DNA from: a bacterium
GTDB lineage: Bacteria > Myxococcota_A > Bradymonadia > UBA7976 > UBA1532
Reading direction: 5' to 3'
Assembly: GCA_030427205.1 (NCBI GenBank)
Contig: JAUHXC010000010.1
Span: 212,035-276,034 of the forward strand
DNA: 64,000 bases
This document shows, piece by piece, positions 36,201 through 44,247 of this stretch. Position 1 is the first letter of the stretch; each line of letters starts with the position of its first letter. Both the position numbers and the translations under genes were made by a program. The notes under the pieces are model-generated. The model saw only the letters and a list, made by a program, of their open reading frames with translations. It did no database searches and was not told the origin of the DNA.

Positions 36201-37241
36201 CGCATCAAGGCGGTCGCCGAGCGCTCGTTGGCCCTGCTCGACGCCGCCGAGTCGGGGCCCGATCTGGCGCGGGTGATCTGGGTCTTGATGACCTATGCCC
36301 ACCTGGGCGGCCGCGATCGGGCGACGGCGTTGAGCCTCGCCCGGCGACTGCTGGCGCTGGCCCACGACGAGAGCAGCACCGTCGCCGCCCACTGCGCGGT
36401 GGCCAACTGCCTGTGGGTCGACGCCGAATACGCCGAGGCGACCGGCCACTTCGAAGCGGCGCTCGCCGGCTACGACGCCGCGCGCGACGGGCACCATGGG
36501 CTGATCTACGGTCAGGACACCCGGGTCTGGGCCGGCGGGACCTACGCCGCGCTGCTCTACCTCACCGGCCACCGCGCGCGGGGCCTCGCTCTGGCCGAAG
36601 AGATGGTGGCCCACGCCCGCACCCTGCGCCACGCCGCCAGCGAGGCGCTGGCGCTGCTCTTCATGGCCGGCATGTGCCACTACGAGGGCGACCACGCCGG
36701 CGCGCGGGGCTGGCGCGATCGGGTGGTGGCCCTGGCCGACCGGCACGGGCTGCCGGCCCACGTGACCTACGCCGCGGTGCTCGGCGGCTGGGCCGACAGC
36801 GCGCCGGCGGCGGCGGAGCAGGCGGTGCAGGGGCTGATGTTCTTCGGCTGCGAGCTGGGGCTGACCTATTACATCGGCGTGCTGGCCGAGGCCGAGTTGG
36901 AGGCGGGCGCGCCGGCGGCCGCGCTCGATCGGCTGGACGACGCGCTCGCCCGCGCCGCCGAGATGCCCGAGCCGTATTACACCGATCGCCTGCACCTCGT
37001 CGGCGCGCGCGCCGCCATCGCCGCCGGGGCCGACGCCGCGCTCGTCGAAGGGCACCTCGCCGCGCTGCGCGACCTGACCGCGCGCTTCGGCACCGCGATG
37101 ACCCGGCTCGACGGCGCGCTGGTCGGCGCGCAGTGGCGGCCCGACGCGGCGCACCGCGCCGAGCTGAAGGCCGCGCTCGCCGCCTGCCCCGACCCGGGGC
37201 CGGCCCGCCGCGCCCACGCCGAGGCTCTGCTCGGCGCCTGA
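33249..37241 (+). CDS. TOMM-system kinase / degenerate cyclase / AAA ATPase fusion
   Basis: 1330 residues. A Ser/Thr kinase domain lies at residues 15-280 (GEGSFGEVW, AVKLIKA, HRDLKPAN near 136, DFGIG near 158, GTPAYAAPEQL, SDIYAWAL): all catalytic motifs present. A class III cyclase-like domain (about 350-510) follows; it has lost the usual N-terminal metal-binding Asp (reads VSCVLR), and FGDEVHLVFG replaces GDG, so cyclase activity is doubtful. A STAND/AAA ATPase follows (Walker A GEAGIGKS near 549; VLTVEDVHWAD as Walker B), then helical, TPR-like sequence. This layout matches, from memory, a family found in TOMM (azole RiPP) loci. Start at GTG 33249 after GGAGG. Likely regulator of the locus. 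Confidence 0.85.
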   Translation: MDVQQGADDALRERYTLEALIGEGSFGEVWRARQKATGQAVAVKLIKAAGRQGRRRARFAREARLCAEIHHPHIVRLIDAHHSESNAWLVFELVPGRDLASVLAAEGRLSPAETVRLMGQVLDALAAAHARGIVHRDLKPANIMIVPTGARRNALVLDFGIGALIEEHQGLDLTRITATAEPLGTPAYAAPEQLRGLPPTVRSDIYAWALTFVECLTGQRVVRGRSIADVLMRQVSPSPIELPLELADRPLARLLARALVKDPAARDVTAGELLTELEAVDVSDLQASFAPTAGPAAAPAPTAGTVAGPTLTMGATAATLQTADGAASDALSATLVEEKRPLSLVSCVLRPRATATDAALRAQLAVIAEVGRRFGGRVGASFGDEVHLVFGDPRVAEDDPIRAARAALAIATDSLERRRAAGADDQDPVGVAVSLHCGSLIARAGGERDALVGEAPRIAAAMARQTPTDGVRISADARRRVRRRFALEDRGEDHRVAGAAQPVFALVGECDVAEASTAPLVGRGALLDDLARRWHAAGKGAGQLVVLHGEAGIGKSRLLAAFVEQATDRGPHRRLTLRCSPDGVHAVLGPVLAALHRLVGEPTLGSAPEAVLEGFVERLDLGPSGPALLGPLLDLPWRGETLDVSPARRRALVLDLLVRIFQRLSADRPLVLTVEDVHWADATTLALLAMLAEAAKGSPMLAVLTRRPGGPEVEGAPAVIDVGPLDRPCTGRLAAHIAGVDGLAPAVVDLIFERSDGIPLFVEELVRAMRDAGALADGGLERRSDAFTVPESLEALLVARLHRLGDARETACVAAVLGRELDEALLERVDPRGPLALRDALDAIAAEGILRRTWRIDGTRWSFRHALIRDAAYGSMTDAQRRAVHGRAAAALIEAFPERAAARPEVVARHLAGAGRPQEAVQWSLRAAGGALMRSATTEAIGHADEALTWVERIDDPAARARAELDLNGIICPSLMASSGWTAPRIKAVAERSLALLDAAESGPDLARVIWVLMTYAHLGGRDRATALSLARRLLALAHDESSTVAAHCAVANCLWVDAEYAEATGHFEAALAGYDAARDGHHGLIYGQDTRVWAGGTYAALLYLTGHRARGLALAEEMVAHARTLRHAASEALALLFMAGMCHYEGDHAGARGWRDRVVALADRHGLPAHVTYAAVLGGWADSAPAAAEQAVQGLMFFGCELGLTYYIGVLAEAELEAGAPAAALDRLDDALARAAEMPEPYYTDRLHLVGARAAIAAGADAALVEGHLAALRDLTARFGTAMTRLDGALVGAQWRPDAAHRAELKAALAACPDPGPARRAHAEALLGA

Positions 37242-37283
37242 ATCTTCGCCCGAACCGGCGCCCGGCGCCGCGACCGGAGGCCG

Positions 37284-39356
37284 ATGTACGACCAGATCTT
37301 CGCCATCGCGCCGACCGTGCGCGTCGAGCCGCACGGTCGGCTCGTCTTCCTGCTCACCGAAGACGCCCCGGTGATGCTGACCGGCGAGGTCTTCGCCCGG
37401 GTGCTGGCCCGGATCGACGGCCAGCGACCCGTCGGCGCGATCGTCGAAGACCTCCAGGGTGTGGCGCCGGCGGTCGTGCTCTACGCCATCGGCCGGCTGC
37501 GCGCGGCGGGGCACATCGCGCTCGCCGAGGCGGTGAGTGCGCCCGATCCGGCGATCGTCGAGCGGGCGCTCGAGCGGCTGGCGGCGGCCGCGCCGGCCGT
37601 GACGCTGCACGGCGCGGCCGATCTGGCCGATCCGGCGCTGCTCGATACCCGGGAGAAGACCCGCGGCGCCGGTCGGCCGTGGCTGCCGATGGTGCTCGCC
37701 GGGCGGCGACCGGTCTTCGGCCCCCTCTTTTCGACCGGCGGGACCGGCCCGTGCCCCGCCTGCCTGCGCCACGCCCTGATGCACAACCGGCCCGTCGAGC
37801 GCTTCCTGGCCTATCACCGCGGCGAGCCCGTGGCGCCCGGCCCGCGGCCCATCGATCCGCCGACGGTCGACGCGGCGGCGAAGGCCTTCTCCGCCGCCCT
37901 CGACGCCGCTCTGAAGGACCCGACGCACCCGCTGTGGGGCGCCGTCGGTCGCTTCGACGGCGGTGAGATCACCTGGCACCCGGTGCGTCGGCGGCCGCAA
38001 TGCCCCGGCTGCGGAGATCCCGCGCGTATCGCCCGCCGCGCCGAGCGTGCGATTCGCCTCATGCCCCGCCCGGTGGCCGCCACCGCCGACGGCGGCCACC
38101 GGATCTGCACCCCCGAGGAGACGCTCGCGCGGCTCCTGCCCCTCGTCGATCCGCTGACCGGCGTGCTCGCCCGCCTCGAGCCGGTCGCCGAGCGGCACCA
38201 CGCGCTGCGCCGGGTCTACTCGGCCGCCTGGCGCATCTGCCCCCTGGACCGCGAGCCGACCTTCGACGACTTCGACCGCCCGGCGCTGGGCAAAGGGCGC
38301 ACCGACGCGCAAGCCCGGGTCGGCGCCTTGTGCGAGGCCCTCGAACGCTACAGCACGATGTGGCAGGGCGACGAGCCCGCCATGCGCGCCCGCTTCGCCG
38401 ACCTCGACGGGGCGATCCACCCCGACGCCCTGCAGCTCTACAGCCGCCGGCAATACGCCGAGCGGGAGCGCCTCAACGCGCAGGTCGACGACGTGCGCAA
38501 GCAGGTCCCGCCGCCGTTCGACGACCGCGCCGCCATCGACTGGAGCCCCGCCTGGAGCCTGAACGACGGCGGGCGACGCTGGGTGCCGACCGCGCTGTGC
38601 TACCCGTTCCGCCCCGTCGACCCCGCCGAGGCGGGGCTGGTCTTCAACCCCAACGGCCACGCGGCGGGCAACTGCCTCGAAGAGGCCGTCTTGCAGGGGC
38701 TGCTCGAGCGGGTCGAGCGCGACGCGGTCAGCCTGTGGTGGTACGCCCGCTGCCGCCGGCGGGCGGTCGACCTCGACGCGCTCGGCGACCCGTGGTTCGC
38801 CGCGGTCCGGGCCCACTACGCCGCGCTCGGCTTCCGCGTCTGGGTGCTCGACCTGACCACCGACCTGGGCATCCCCGCCGCCACCGCCATCGCCCGCCGG
38901 GTGCGCGCCGGCGCGGTGCAGCACGCCATCGGCTTCGGCTGCCACCTCGACGGCCGGCGGGCCGCGCAGCGCGCGCTGACCGAGCTCAACCAGCTCTTCG
39001 ATCCGGTGCGCCTGCCCGACCCGTGGGACCACGCCGCGCTGCCCGAGACCGACTATCTCGAGCCGGCCGACGGGCCGCCGATCACGCCCGCCGAGCTCGA
39101 CGACCTGGCCTCGGGCGACCTCGCCGCCGACGTCAAGACCTGCGTCGCGCGCCTCGCGGCGGTCGGCGTCGATACGCTGGTCATCGACCAGACCCGCCCC
39201 GACATCCCGCTGTCGGTGGCCAAGGTCATCACCCCCGGCCTGTGCCACTTCTGGCCGCGCTTCGCGCCCGAGCGGCTCTACCGGGTGCCGGTCGAGCAGG
39301 GCTGGCGCGCGCCGTTCGCCGAGGCCGACCTCAACCCGGTGCACCTGTTCTTGTGA
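37284..39356 (+). CDS. TOMM cyclodehydratase: leader-binding domain fused to YcaO
   Basis: 690 residues. The N-terminal half (about 1-290) has the form of the E1-like/ocin-ThiF-type leader-binding partner (C protein), with two Cys pairs that could hold zinc (CPACL near 158, CPGCG near 240). The C-terminal half is YcaO: ALCEALERYSTMWQGDEPA, then NPNGHAAGNCLEEAV and LLERVERDAVSLWW, matching the ATP/Mg-binding region. YcaO activates the backbone amide with ATP so that Cys, Ser or Thr side chains close into thiazolines or oxazolines. The usual PxPxP end is absent (ends NPVHLFL). Follows the kinase fusion by 42 bp. No dehydrogenase for making thiazoles was seen nearby. Confidence 0.85.
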   Translation: MYDQIFAIAPTVRVEPHGRLVFLLTEDAPVMLTGEVFARVLARIDGQRPVGAIVEDLQGVAPAVVLYAIGRLRAAGHIALAEAVSAPDPAIVERALERLAAAAPAVTLHGAADLADPALLDTREKTRGAGRPWLPMVLAGRRPVFGPLFSTGGTGPCPACLRHALMHNRPVERFLAYHRGEPVAPGPRPIDPPTVDAAAKAFSAALDAALKDPTHPLWGAVGRFDGGEITWHPVRRRPQCPGCGDPARIARRAERAIRLMPRPVAATADGGHRICTPEETLARLLPLVDPLTGVLARLEPVAERHHALRRVYSAAWRICPLDREPTFDDFDRPALGKGRTDAQARVGALCEALERYSTMWQGDEPAMRARFADLDGAIHPDALQLYSRRQYAERERLNAQVDDVRKQVPPPFDDRAAIDWSPAWSLNDGGRRWVPTALCYPFRPVDPAEAGLVFNPNGHAAGNCLEEAVLQGLLERVERDAVSLWWYARCRRRAVDLDALGDPWFAAVRAHYAALGFRVWVLDLTTDLGIPAATAIARRVRAGAVQHAIGFGCHLDGRRAAQRALTELNQLFDPVRLPDPWDHAALPETDYLEPADGPPITPAELDDLASGDLAADVKTCVARLAAVGVDTLVIDQTRPDIPLSVAKVITPGLCHFWPRFAPERLYRVPVEQGWRAPFAEADLNPVHLFL

Positions 39357-39379
39357 TCGCGACCCCGCGGAGGCCCGCC

Positions 39380-40520
39380 GTGCCCGGCATCATCGACGTC
39401 GACTGCCACATCATCGAGCCCTACGCCTTGTGGCAGACCCACCTCGATCCGGCGTTCGCCGACCGCGCCCCGCGCCTCGCGCCGCGTCTGCCCGCCGAGC
39501 GCCTCGACGCGCGCATCGCCCGCCTCGGCGACCGCGCGCTGTGGCCGCTGCCCCCCGAGGGCCGCTTCGCCGGGCGGCCCGTCATGCGCGATGTGGGCGA
39601 AGCCGAGCTGCTCGATCAGGTCGGCCGGGCGCTCGAGCGCATGGATGAGCTCGTCGGCCTCGATCGGCCGCAGACCTACCTCGACCAGCAGGACCGCGCG
39701 GGCACCGTCGGCTCGCTGCTCTTCCCGACCCATACCCTGTGCATGGTCAGCATGGCCGACGTCGAGCCGGCGCTGATGGCGGCGGTGGTCGACGCCTACA
39801 ACCGCTGGCTGCGCGACTTCTGCCGGGCCGCGCCCGACCGCCTCTTCGGCGCGGGCTTGATCTGCCCGCACACCCCCCGAGCGCTTCGCCGCGCAGGTCG
39901 AGCGATTCGCCGCGTGGGGTTTCCGCGCGGTGGTCGTCCGGCCCAACCCGTTCGGCGGCCGGACCCTCGCCGATCCGATCCTGCACGGGCTGTGGGCCGC
40001 CTGCGAACGCTACGCCATGGCGCTGTGCATCCACGACGGCATCCACGGGTGGAATACCGGCCTCGGCGACGACCGCTTCGCCAGCAGCCTCGGCCGCCAC
40101 GCCTGCTCGCACCCGATGGAGGCGATGATGGCCTTCCTCTCGCTGTACGAGGGGCGGGTCTTCGAGCGCTTCCCCCGGCTGCGGGTGGCCTTCCTCGAGT
40201 CGGGGGCGGGCTGGGTGCCCTACTGGCTGCGGCGGCTGGACCACGAGGTGGGCCACTGGGGCTCGACCGCCGGCGCGCGGGCGCCGTCGGCCTGCTTCCG
40301 CGATCAGTGCATGGTGTCGATGGAGCCCGACGAGCCCGAGCCGGCCGCGATCGTGCGCGCGCTGGGCGCCGACAGCCTGCTCTTCGGCAGCGACTTTCCG
40401 CACCTCGACCACGACGCCGACGCGCTGGGGCAGATGAAGGCGCTCGCGCCGGCGATCGGCGAGGACGCGCTCGATCGCATCTTGCGCAAGAACCCGGCCC
40501 GGCTGCTCGGCCTCGGCTGA
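39380..40520 (+). pseudogene. Amidohydrolase-2-like gene in TOMM locus, interrupted by one-base insertion
   Basis: Starts at GTG 39380 with GGAGG (39369-39373). The protein begins with IDVDCHIIEPYALW (metal-binding DxH) and continues to LFGAGLICPHT, where a six-C run (39873-39878) gives a frameshift; with five C the frame would read on as PERFAAQVERFAAWGFRAVV and reach VVRPNPFGG, LESGAGWVPYW and FGSDFPHLDH, ending at the TGA 40518-40520. The two halves together make about 379 residues of amidohydrolase_2 fold. Either a real inactivating mutation or a homopolymer sequencing error. It is the third gene after the kinase and cyclodehydratase. A hydrolase might trim the peptide or act on a small molecule. 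Confidence 0.75.
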
Positions 40521-40530
40521 GGCGCGGGCG

Positions 40531-40986
40531 TCAGATGCAGCAGGTGAAGGGGTAGATGTGCCCCCGGGTGCCGTAGGCGGCGAGGGCCACCGCCTGCAGG
40601 TCCATGTCTTCGGGGGCCGGCGGCAGCCACAGGGTCACGTTGGTCGCCGGCACCAGCCAGTGGCCGATGCCCGCGCCGTCGTCGGTGGGCTGATAACCCG
40701 CGGTGGCCTTCTCGCCGCTCGAGGTGGTGCCGACGAAGCCGGTGGCGTCCTTGACCTCGAGGGTGATCTCGGCGGGGAAGGTATAGCCCAGGCGCCGTTC
40801 GAGCGCGCCGCGGGCGTCTTCGATCAAGGCCTTCTTGAACCCGTCGTCGGTCCAGGCCATCGACACCGCCTGGGGCCAGATCTGGTTCCAGCGGGCGATC
40901 TCGTCGGTGGTGTACGACCAGTTCAGCTCGCGCGGGCTGCCGTCGTCGTCGCCGAAGAGCGTGGTCTCGTCGTTGCTCGCCTTCAT
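40531..40986 (-). CDS. TOMM precursor peptide with nitrile-hydratase-like leader
   Basis: 151 residues, on the opposite strand from the modifying enzymes. A segment at residues 43-80 (SMAWTDDGFKKALIEDARGA, then LGYTFPAEITLEVKDA) has the pattern of nitrile hydratase-alpha-derived leader peptides (NHLP): W-x-D-x-x-F, then a Leu-rich helix, then a short beta segment. The match resumes at HWLVPATN (109-116). The C-terminus reads YGTRGHIYPFTCCI, with Thr148-Cys149-Cys150 as candidate ring-forming residues. It resembles, from memory, the BMA_0021/BMA_0022 TOMM group. The start has GAGGGGGG about 10 bp before the ATG. Converges with the amidohydrolase gene with 10 bp between. Confidence 0.8.
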   Translation of the reverse strand: MKASNDETTLFGDDDGSPRELNWSYTTDEIARWNQIWPQAVSMAWTDDGFKKALIEDARGALERRLGYTFPAEITLEVKDATGFVGTTSSGEKATAGYQPTDDGAGIGHWLVPATNVTLWLPPAPEDMDLQAVALAAYGTRGHIYPFTCCI

Positions 40987-41316
40987 CGGTTGGTCCCCCC
41001 TCGGATGTTGCGCCTGTCACCGTAGACCATCCGGTCACGCCCCGCCAGCGTTCGCCGACGGGTTGGGCCATCTTCTCTGCGGCCACAGGGGGCCGCCGGC
41101 GGGCCGCGGCGGTCGACCGCTGGCCGGACCCTTCCATCACCGGCGATCACGTCACCGCGGGGCATCCGGGGGTCCTGGCGGGCCTGTCTGCCCGACGTCC
41201 GCGGGATTCTGGGCCGGCTTGCGGACTCGAACCGGCGTTGCCGCGCATGTTATGCGGGGAACGCAAGACCCGCTCTCTGGGCGCGCGCCCGACAAACGAA
41301 CGAGGCCAGCCCCGTC
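40987..41316. other. Divergent control region between TOMM precursor and patatin genes
   Basis: 330 bp without a gene. It must hold the promoters of both outward-facing genes. I see the precursor ribosome site (41000-41008 region), but no clear -35/-10 pair or strong dyad. Small open frames occur on both strands but lack ribosome sites. Confidence 0.4.
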
Positions 41317-43260
41317 ATGAAGACCGACCTCACCGTTGATTTTCCGCCGGCCGTCGACGGCATCGGCCGGGCCGCCATCACCGATCCCGCCGAGATCGCC
41401 GGGTACCGCGCGCTGCTCGCCGAGCACGCCTGGGTCGACGACCCCGCCGCCGACGAGGCCTTCGCGGTGCTCGAAAAGGTGACCCGCTTCACCCGCTACC
41501 TGGCGGGCTACGCCGTCATGTCCGCCGGCGAGGAGTCCGATCGGGTCGGGTTGGTGCTCGCCGGGCGCTGCCGGGTGTGGACCCCCGACGAGCCCGAGCG
41601 CACCCTGGGCTGGCTCGAGCGCGGCGCCCTCATCGGCGAGATGAGCGCCGTGGCCGGGGAGCGGCGGACGGCCACCGTCGGCGCGGTGCGCGATACCGTC
41701 GTGGCCGAGGTCGACGCGGCGGCGCTCGGCACCCTCGACGACCCGCGGGCCGGCCTCTTGATCTACCGCTGGATCGCCCAGGTCATGGCCCGCCGGGCCC
41801 TGGGGCGCGAGGTGCGCCGACCGCAGGGCATGAACCTGACGGTCATCGCCGACGATCCGGACGTCGCCCTGGGGTTCGCGCGGCGCCTCGTCGCCGCCGG
41901 CGCCGACGCCGACGAGCGCTGGACCCTGCGGACCTGCGCCGACTTTCCCGAGACGCCCGGCGTGGCCGAGATGGAGGCCGTCGAGCGCGCGTGCGACTAC
42001 GCGGTCTACGTCGCCGACCGCGCCGACCGCACCTGGACCGCGCAGGTCCTGCGGCAAGCCGACCGGGTGCTCGTCGTGGCCGACGCCGCGGGCGACGCCC
42101 GGCTGACCGCCGTCGATCTGGCGGCCCGCCAGGCCCGCGCCCCGCACACCCTCGTGCTGCTGCAGCCGGCCGATGTCGCGCACGCCACCGAGACCGCCCG
42201 CTGGCTGCGCGACCGCCGGCCGGCGATGCACCTGCACGTGCGCGACGGCAACCGGGGCGACGTGGCCCGCTGCATGCGACTGGTCACCGGCCGCGGGCGC
42301 GGGCTGGCCCTGGCCGGCGCGTCGAGCCGCGGCATGGGCTACAGCGGCGTGCTGCAGGCCCTCGAAGAGCTGGCGCTGGCCCCCGACATCGTCACCGGCA
42401 ACAGCTCCGGCTCGATGGCCGCCGCCTGCCTCGCCATGGGCTTCGACAGCGCCCGCACCGCCGAGGCCTACCGCGCCGGCTTCGCGACCATGCGGCCCAA
42501 CCGCCGCACCCTGACCCTGCCGCTCGTCGCGCTGATGACCGGCCGTCAGATCAGCCGCTTCCTCGCCAGGACCTTCGGGGACGTGCGGCTCGAAGACCTG
42601 ATCGTGCCCTGCGTGCTCACCGCGGTCGACCTGAGCAGCCTCGCGCTGGTGGAGATGCGCACCGGCCCCGTCTGGCGTGCGGTGCGCGCCTCGACCTCGC
42701 TGCCGGCCTACTTCCCGCCGGTGGTGGTCGACGGGCAGGTGCTCGTCGACGGCGGCGTGCTCGACAACCTGCCGGTGGGCGCGCTCGACGGCTGCTGCCG
42801 TAACGGCTTCGTGCTGCTCGGCGATCTCAGCCAGGATCCGGAGGGCTTCAGCGACATGGCGCCCTACGGCGCCGAGCTGTCCGGCTGGCGGTTGCTCCTG
42901 CGCCGGCTGTGGCCCTTCGGCCGGCGGCAGCGCTACCCGATCATGCCCGAGGTGCTGTTCCGCACGGCCTGTCTGGCGAGCCTGCGCAGCCAGGAGCAGA
43001 CCCTGCGCCATCCGCCGCGGCACTGGCTGCACGCGCGGCCCGATACGCCGCCCATCGGCTTGTTCGGGGCGACCGACGCGCAGCTGCCGCGGCTGATCGA
43101 GGATACCCGCCGCTGCACCGCCGAGCTGTTGGCGGGCAGTGAGCTGCCGGCGGTGCGCGCGGCGCTCGCCGCCGGGCGCGGCGCGCCGGCGAGGCCGTCG
43201 TCCGGTGTATCCGGCGGCCTGCACCTGGTCTCGCGCCGCGCGGTGCCGCTGGCGGGTTGA
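41317..43260 (+). CDS. Cyclic-nucleotide-binding domain fused to patatin-like phospholipase
   Basis: 647 residues. The N-terminal domain (about 30-165) fits a cNMP-binding fold (GRCRVWTPDEPERTLGWLERGALIGEMSAV is shortened here as GWLERGALIGEMSAV). The middle has no named domain. The C-terminal patatin domain (about 325-600) shows LALAGASSRGMGYSGVLQAL, a nucleophile elbow GNSSGSMA (Ser near 363) and VDGGVLDNLP (catalytic Asp near 477). The oxyanion loop GGGARG reads AGASSRG, still with the Arg-Gly. It resembles bacterial NTE-type lysophospholipases. Activity would be lipid acyl hydrolysis at a membrane, possibly gated by a nucleotide. It faces away from the TOMM precursor gene. Confidence 0.8.
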   Translation: MKTDLTVDFPPAVDGIGRAAITDPAEIAGYRALLAEHAWVDDPAADEAFAVLEKVTRFTRYLAGYAVMSAGEESDRVGLVLAGRCRVWTPDEPERTLGWLERGALIGEMSAVAGERRTATVGAVRDTVVAEVDAAALGTLDDPRAGLLIYRWIAQVMARRALGREVRRPQGMNLTVIADDPDVALGFARRLVAAGADADERWTLRTCADFPETPGVAEMEAVERACDYAVYVADRADRTWTAQVLRQADRVLVVADAAGDARLTAVDLAARQARAPHTLVLLQPADVAHATETARWLRDRRPAMHLHVRDGNRGDVARCMRLVTGRGRGLALAGASSRGMGYSGVLQALEELALAPDIVTGNSSGSMAAACLAMGFDSARTAEAYRAGFATMRPNRRTLTLPLVALMTGRQISRFLARTFGDVRLEDLIVPCVLTAVDLSSLALVEMRTGPVWRAVRASTSLPAYFPPVVVDGQVLVDGGVLDNLPVGALDGCCRNGFVLLGDLSQDPEGFSDMAPYGAELSGWRLLLRRLWPFGRRQRYPIMPEVLFRTACLASLRSQEQTLRHPPRHWLHARPDTPPIGLFGATDAQLPRLIEDTRRCTAELLAGSELPAVRAALAAGRGAPARPSSGVSGGLHLVSRRAVPLAG

Positions 43261-43264
43261 CCGG

Positions 43265-44119
43265 CTACTTCGTCTTGCCCAGCCAGGCGCCGTCCTTGAA
43301 CCAGCGCTCGTAGATCTCGGCGTAGCGTCCGTCGCCTTTCATCTGGGCCAGGAAGTTGTTGAGCCAGTTGAGAAAGTCGGGGTCGCCCTTGCGCACGCCC
43401 CAGCCGAGGCGCTCGTGGGTGAAGGGCGTATCGAGGAAGACGAGCTTGTCTTTGTTGCGGGCGTAGTAGATGGCGTTGAACGGCAGGTCGTAGACGAAGG
43501 CGTCGGCCCGGCCGGCGGTGACCTCGTTGACCGCCGCCGCCTCGCTCTCGAAGAGCTGCATCCGCGCGTTGGGCATGAACTTCTTGACCGCCTCCTGGGC
43601 GGTCGTGCCCGGCTTGGTCACCACGGTGAACGCCTTGTCGTCGAGGTCCTTGTAGCTCTCGACCTTGTCGGCGAGCGCCTTGCGCAGCAGGATCGTCTGG
43701 CCGACGGTCATGTACGAGTCGGCGAAGTTCACCCACAGGTTGCGCTCGGGGGTGATGGTCATGCCCGACATGATGATGTCGAACTGATCGGCGAGCAGGG
43801 CCGGCAGGATGCCGTTCCAGTCGAGCTGCACGATGCGCAGCTTGACGCCCATCGCCTGGGCCATCTCCCGGGCGACGTCGACGTCGAAGCCGATGACCTG
43901 CTGCTTGTCGTCGAGCATCTCGAAGGGCACGTAGCCCGGCTCCAGACCCACCCGCAGCTCGCCCCGGGTGAGGATCTGCTTGAGGGTCGAGTTCTGCCAC
44001 AGCGAGTTGTCGTTGGCGTCGGCCGCGCCGGGGGCGGCGAGCAGAGCGGCGAGCAGCGCGAGCAGCGCGGCGCGGGCGAGGCCCGATTTTCGGCGGGCGG
44101 TGAGACGGATCGTGCGCAT
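43265..44119 (-). CDS. Polar amino acid ABC transporter substrate-binding protein (orphan)
   Basis: 284 residues with a signal peptide (cleavage near GAADAND). It is a type 3 periplasmic binding protein: LRVGLEPGYVPFEMLDDKQQ, IGFDVDVAREMAQAMGVKLR, ADQFDIIMSGMTITPERNLW, VNFADSYM and GWGVRKGDPDFLNWLNNFL. It binds a polar amino acid or similar solute. No permease or ATPase gene is close, so it is an orphan, possibly a scavenging or sensing protein or one that serves a distant transporter. GGAGGGG precedes the ATG by about 5 bp. Convergent with the patatin gene. Confidence 0.9.
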   Translation of the reverse strand: MRTIRLTARRKSGLARAALLALLAALLAAPGAADANDNSLWQNSTLKQILTRGELRVGLEPGYVPFEMLDDKQQVIGFDVDVAREMAQAMGVKLRIVQLDWNGILPALLADQFDIIMSGMTITPERNLWVNFADSYMTVGQTILLRKALADKVESYKDLDDKAFTVVTKPGTTAQEAVKKFMPNARMQLFESEAAAVNEVTAGRADAFVYDLPFNAIYYARNKDKLVFLDTPFTHERLGWGVRKGDPDFLNWLNNFLAQMKGDGRYAEIYERWFKDGAWLGKTK

Positions 44120-44247
44120 ATCCCCTCCTTGTGGTTCCTCGATGGTCGCGCCGCGTCGGTGCGCCGGTCAATGACCGTGCCCGGGCGTCGCCCGCTCGGC
44201 GCCGTCGGGCTTTGCATCGCCCACCGCGATCGAGGCATGTTGCCCGC

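Noticed and set aside
33231..39344. A 2037-residue open frame on the minus strand opposite the TOMM locus
   Set aside because: Low-complexity Arg/Gln/Gly/His composition and no signals; the plus strand carries proteins with clear kinase, ATPase and YcaO motifs.
39873..39878. Programmed ribosomal frameshift in the amidohydrolase gene
   Set aside because: A C-run is not a recognised slippery site and no following stem was found; a mutation or sequencing error is simpler.
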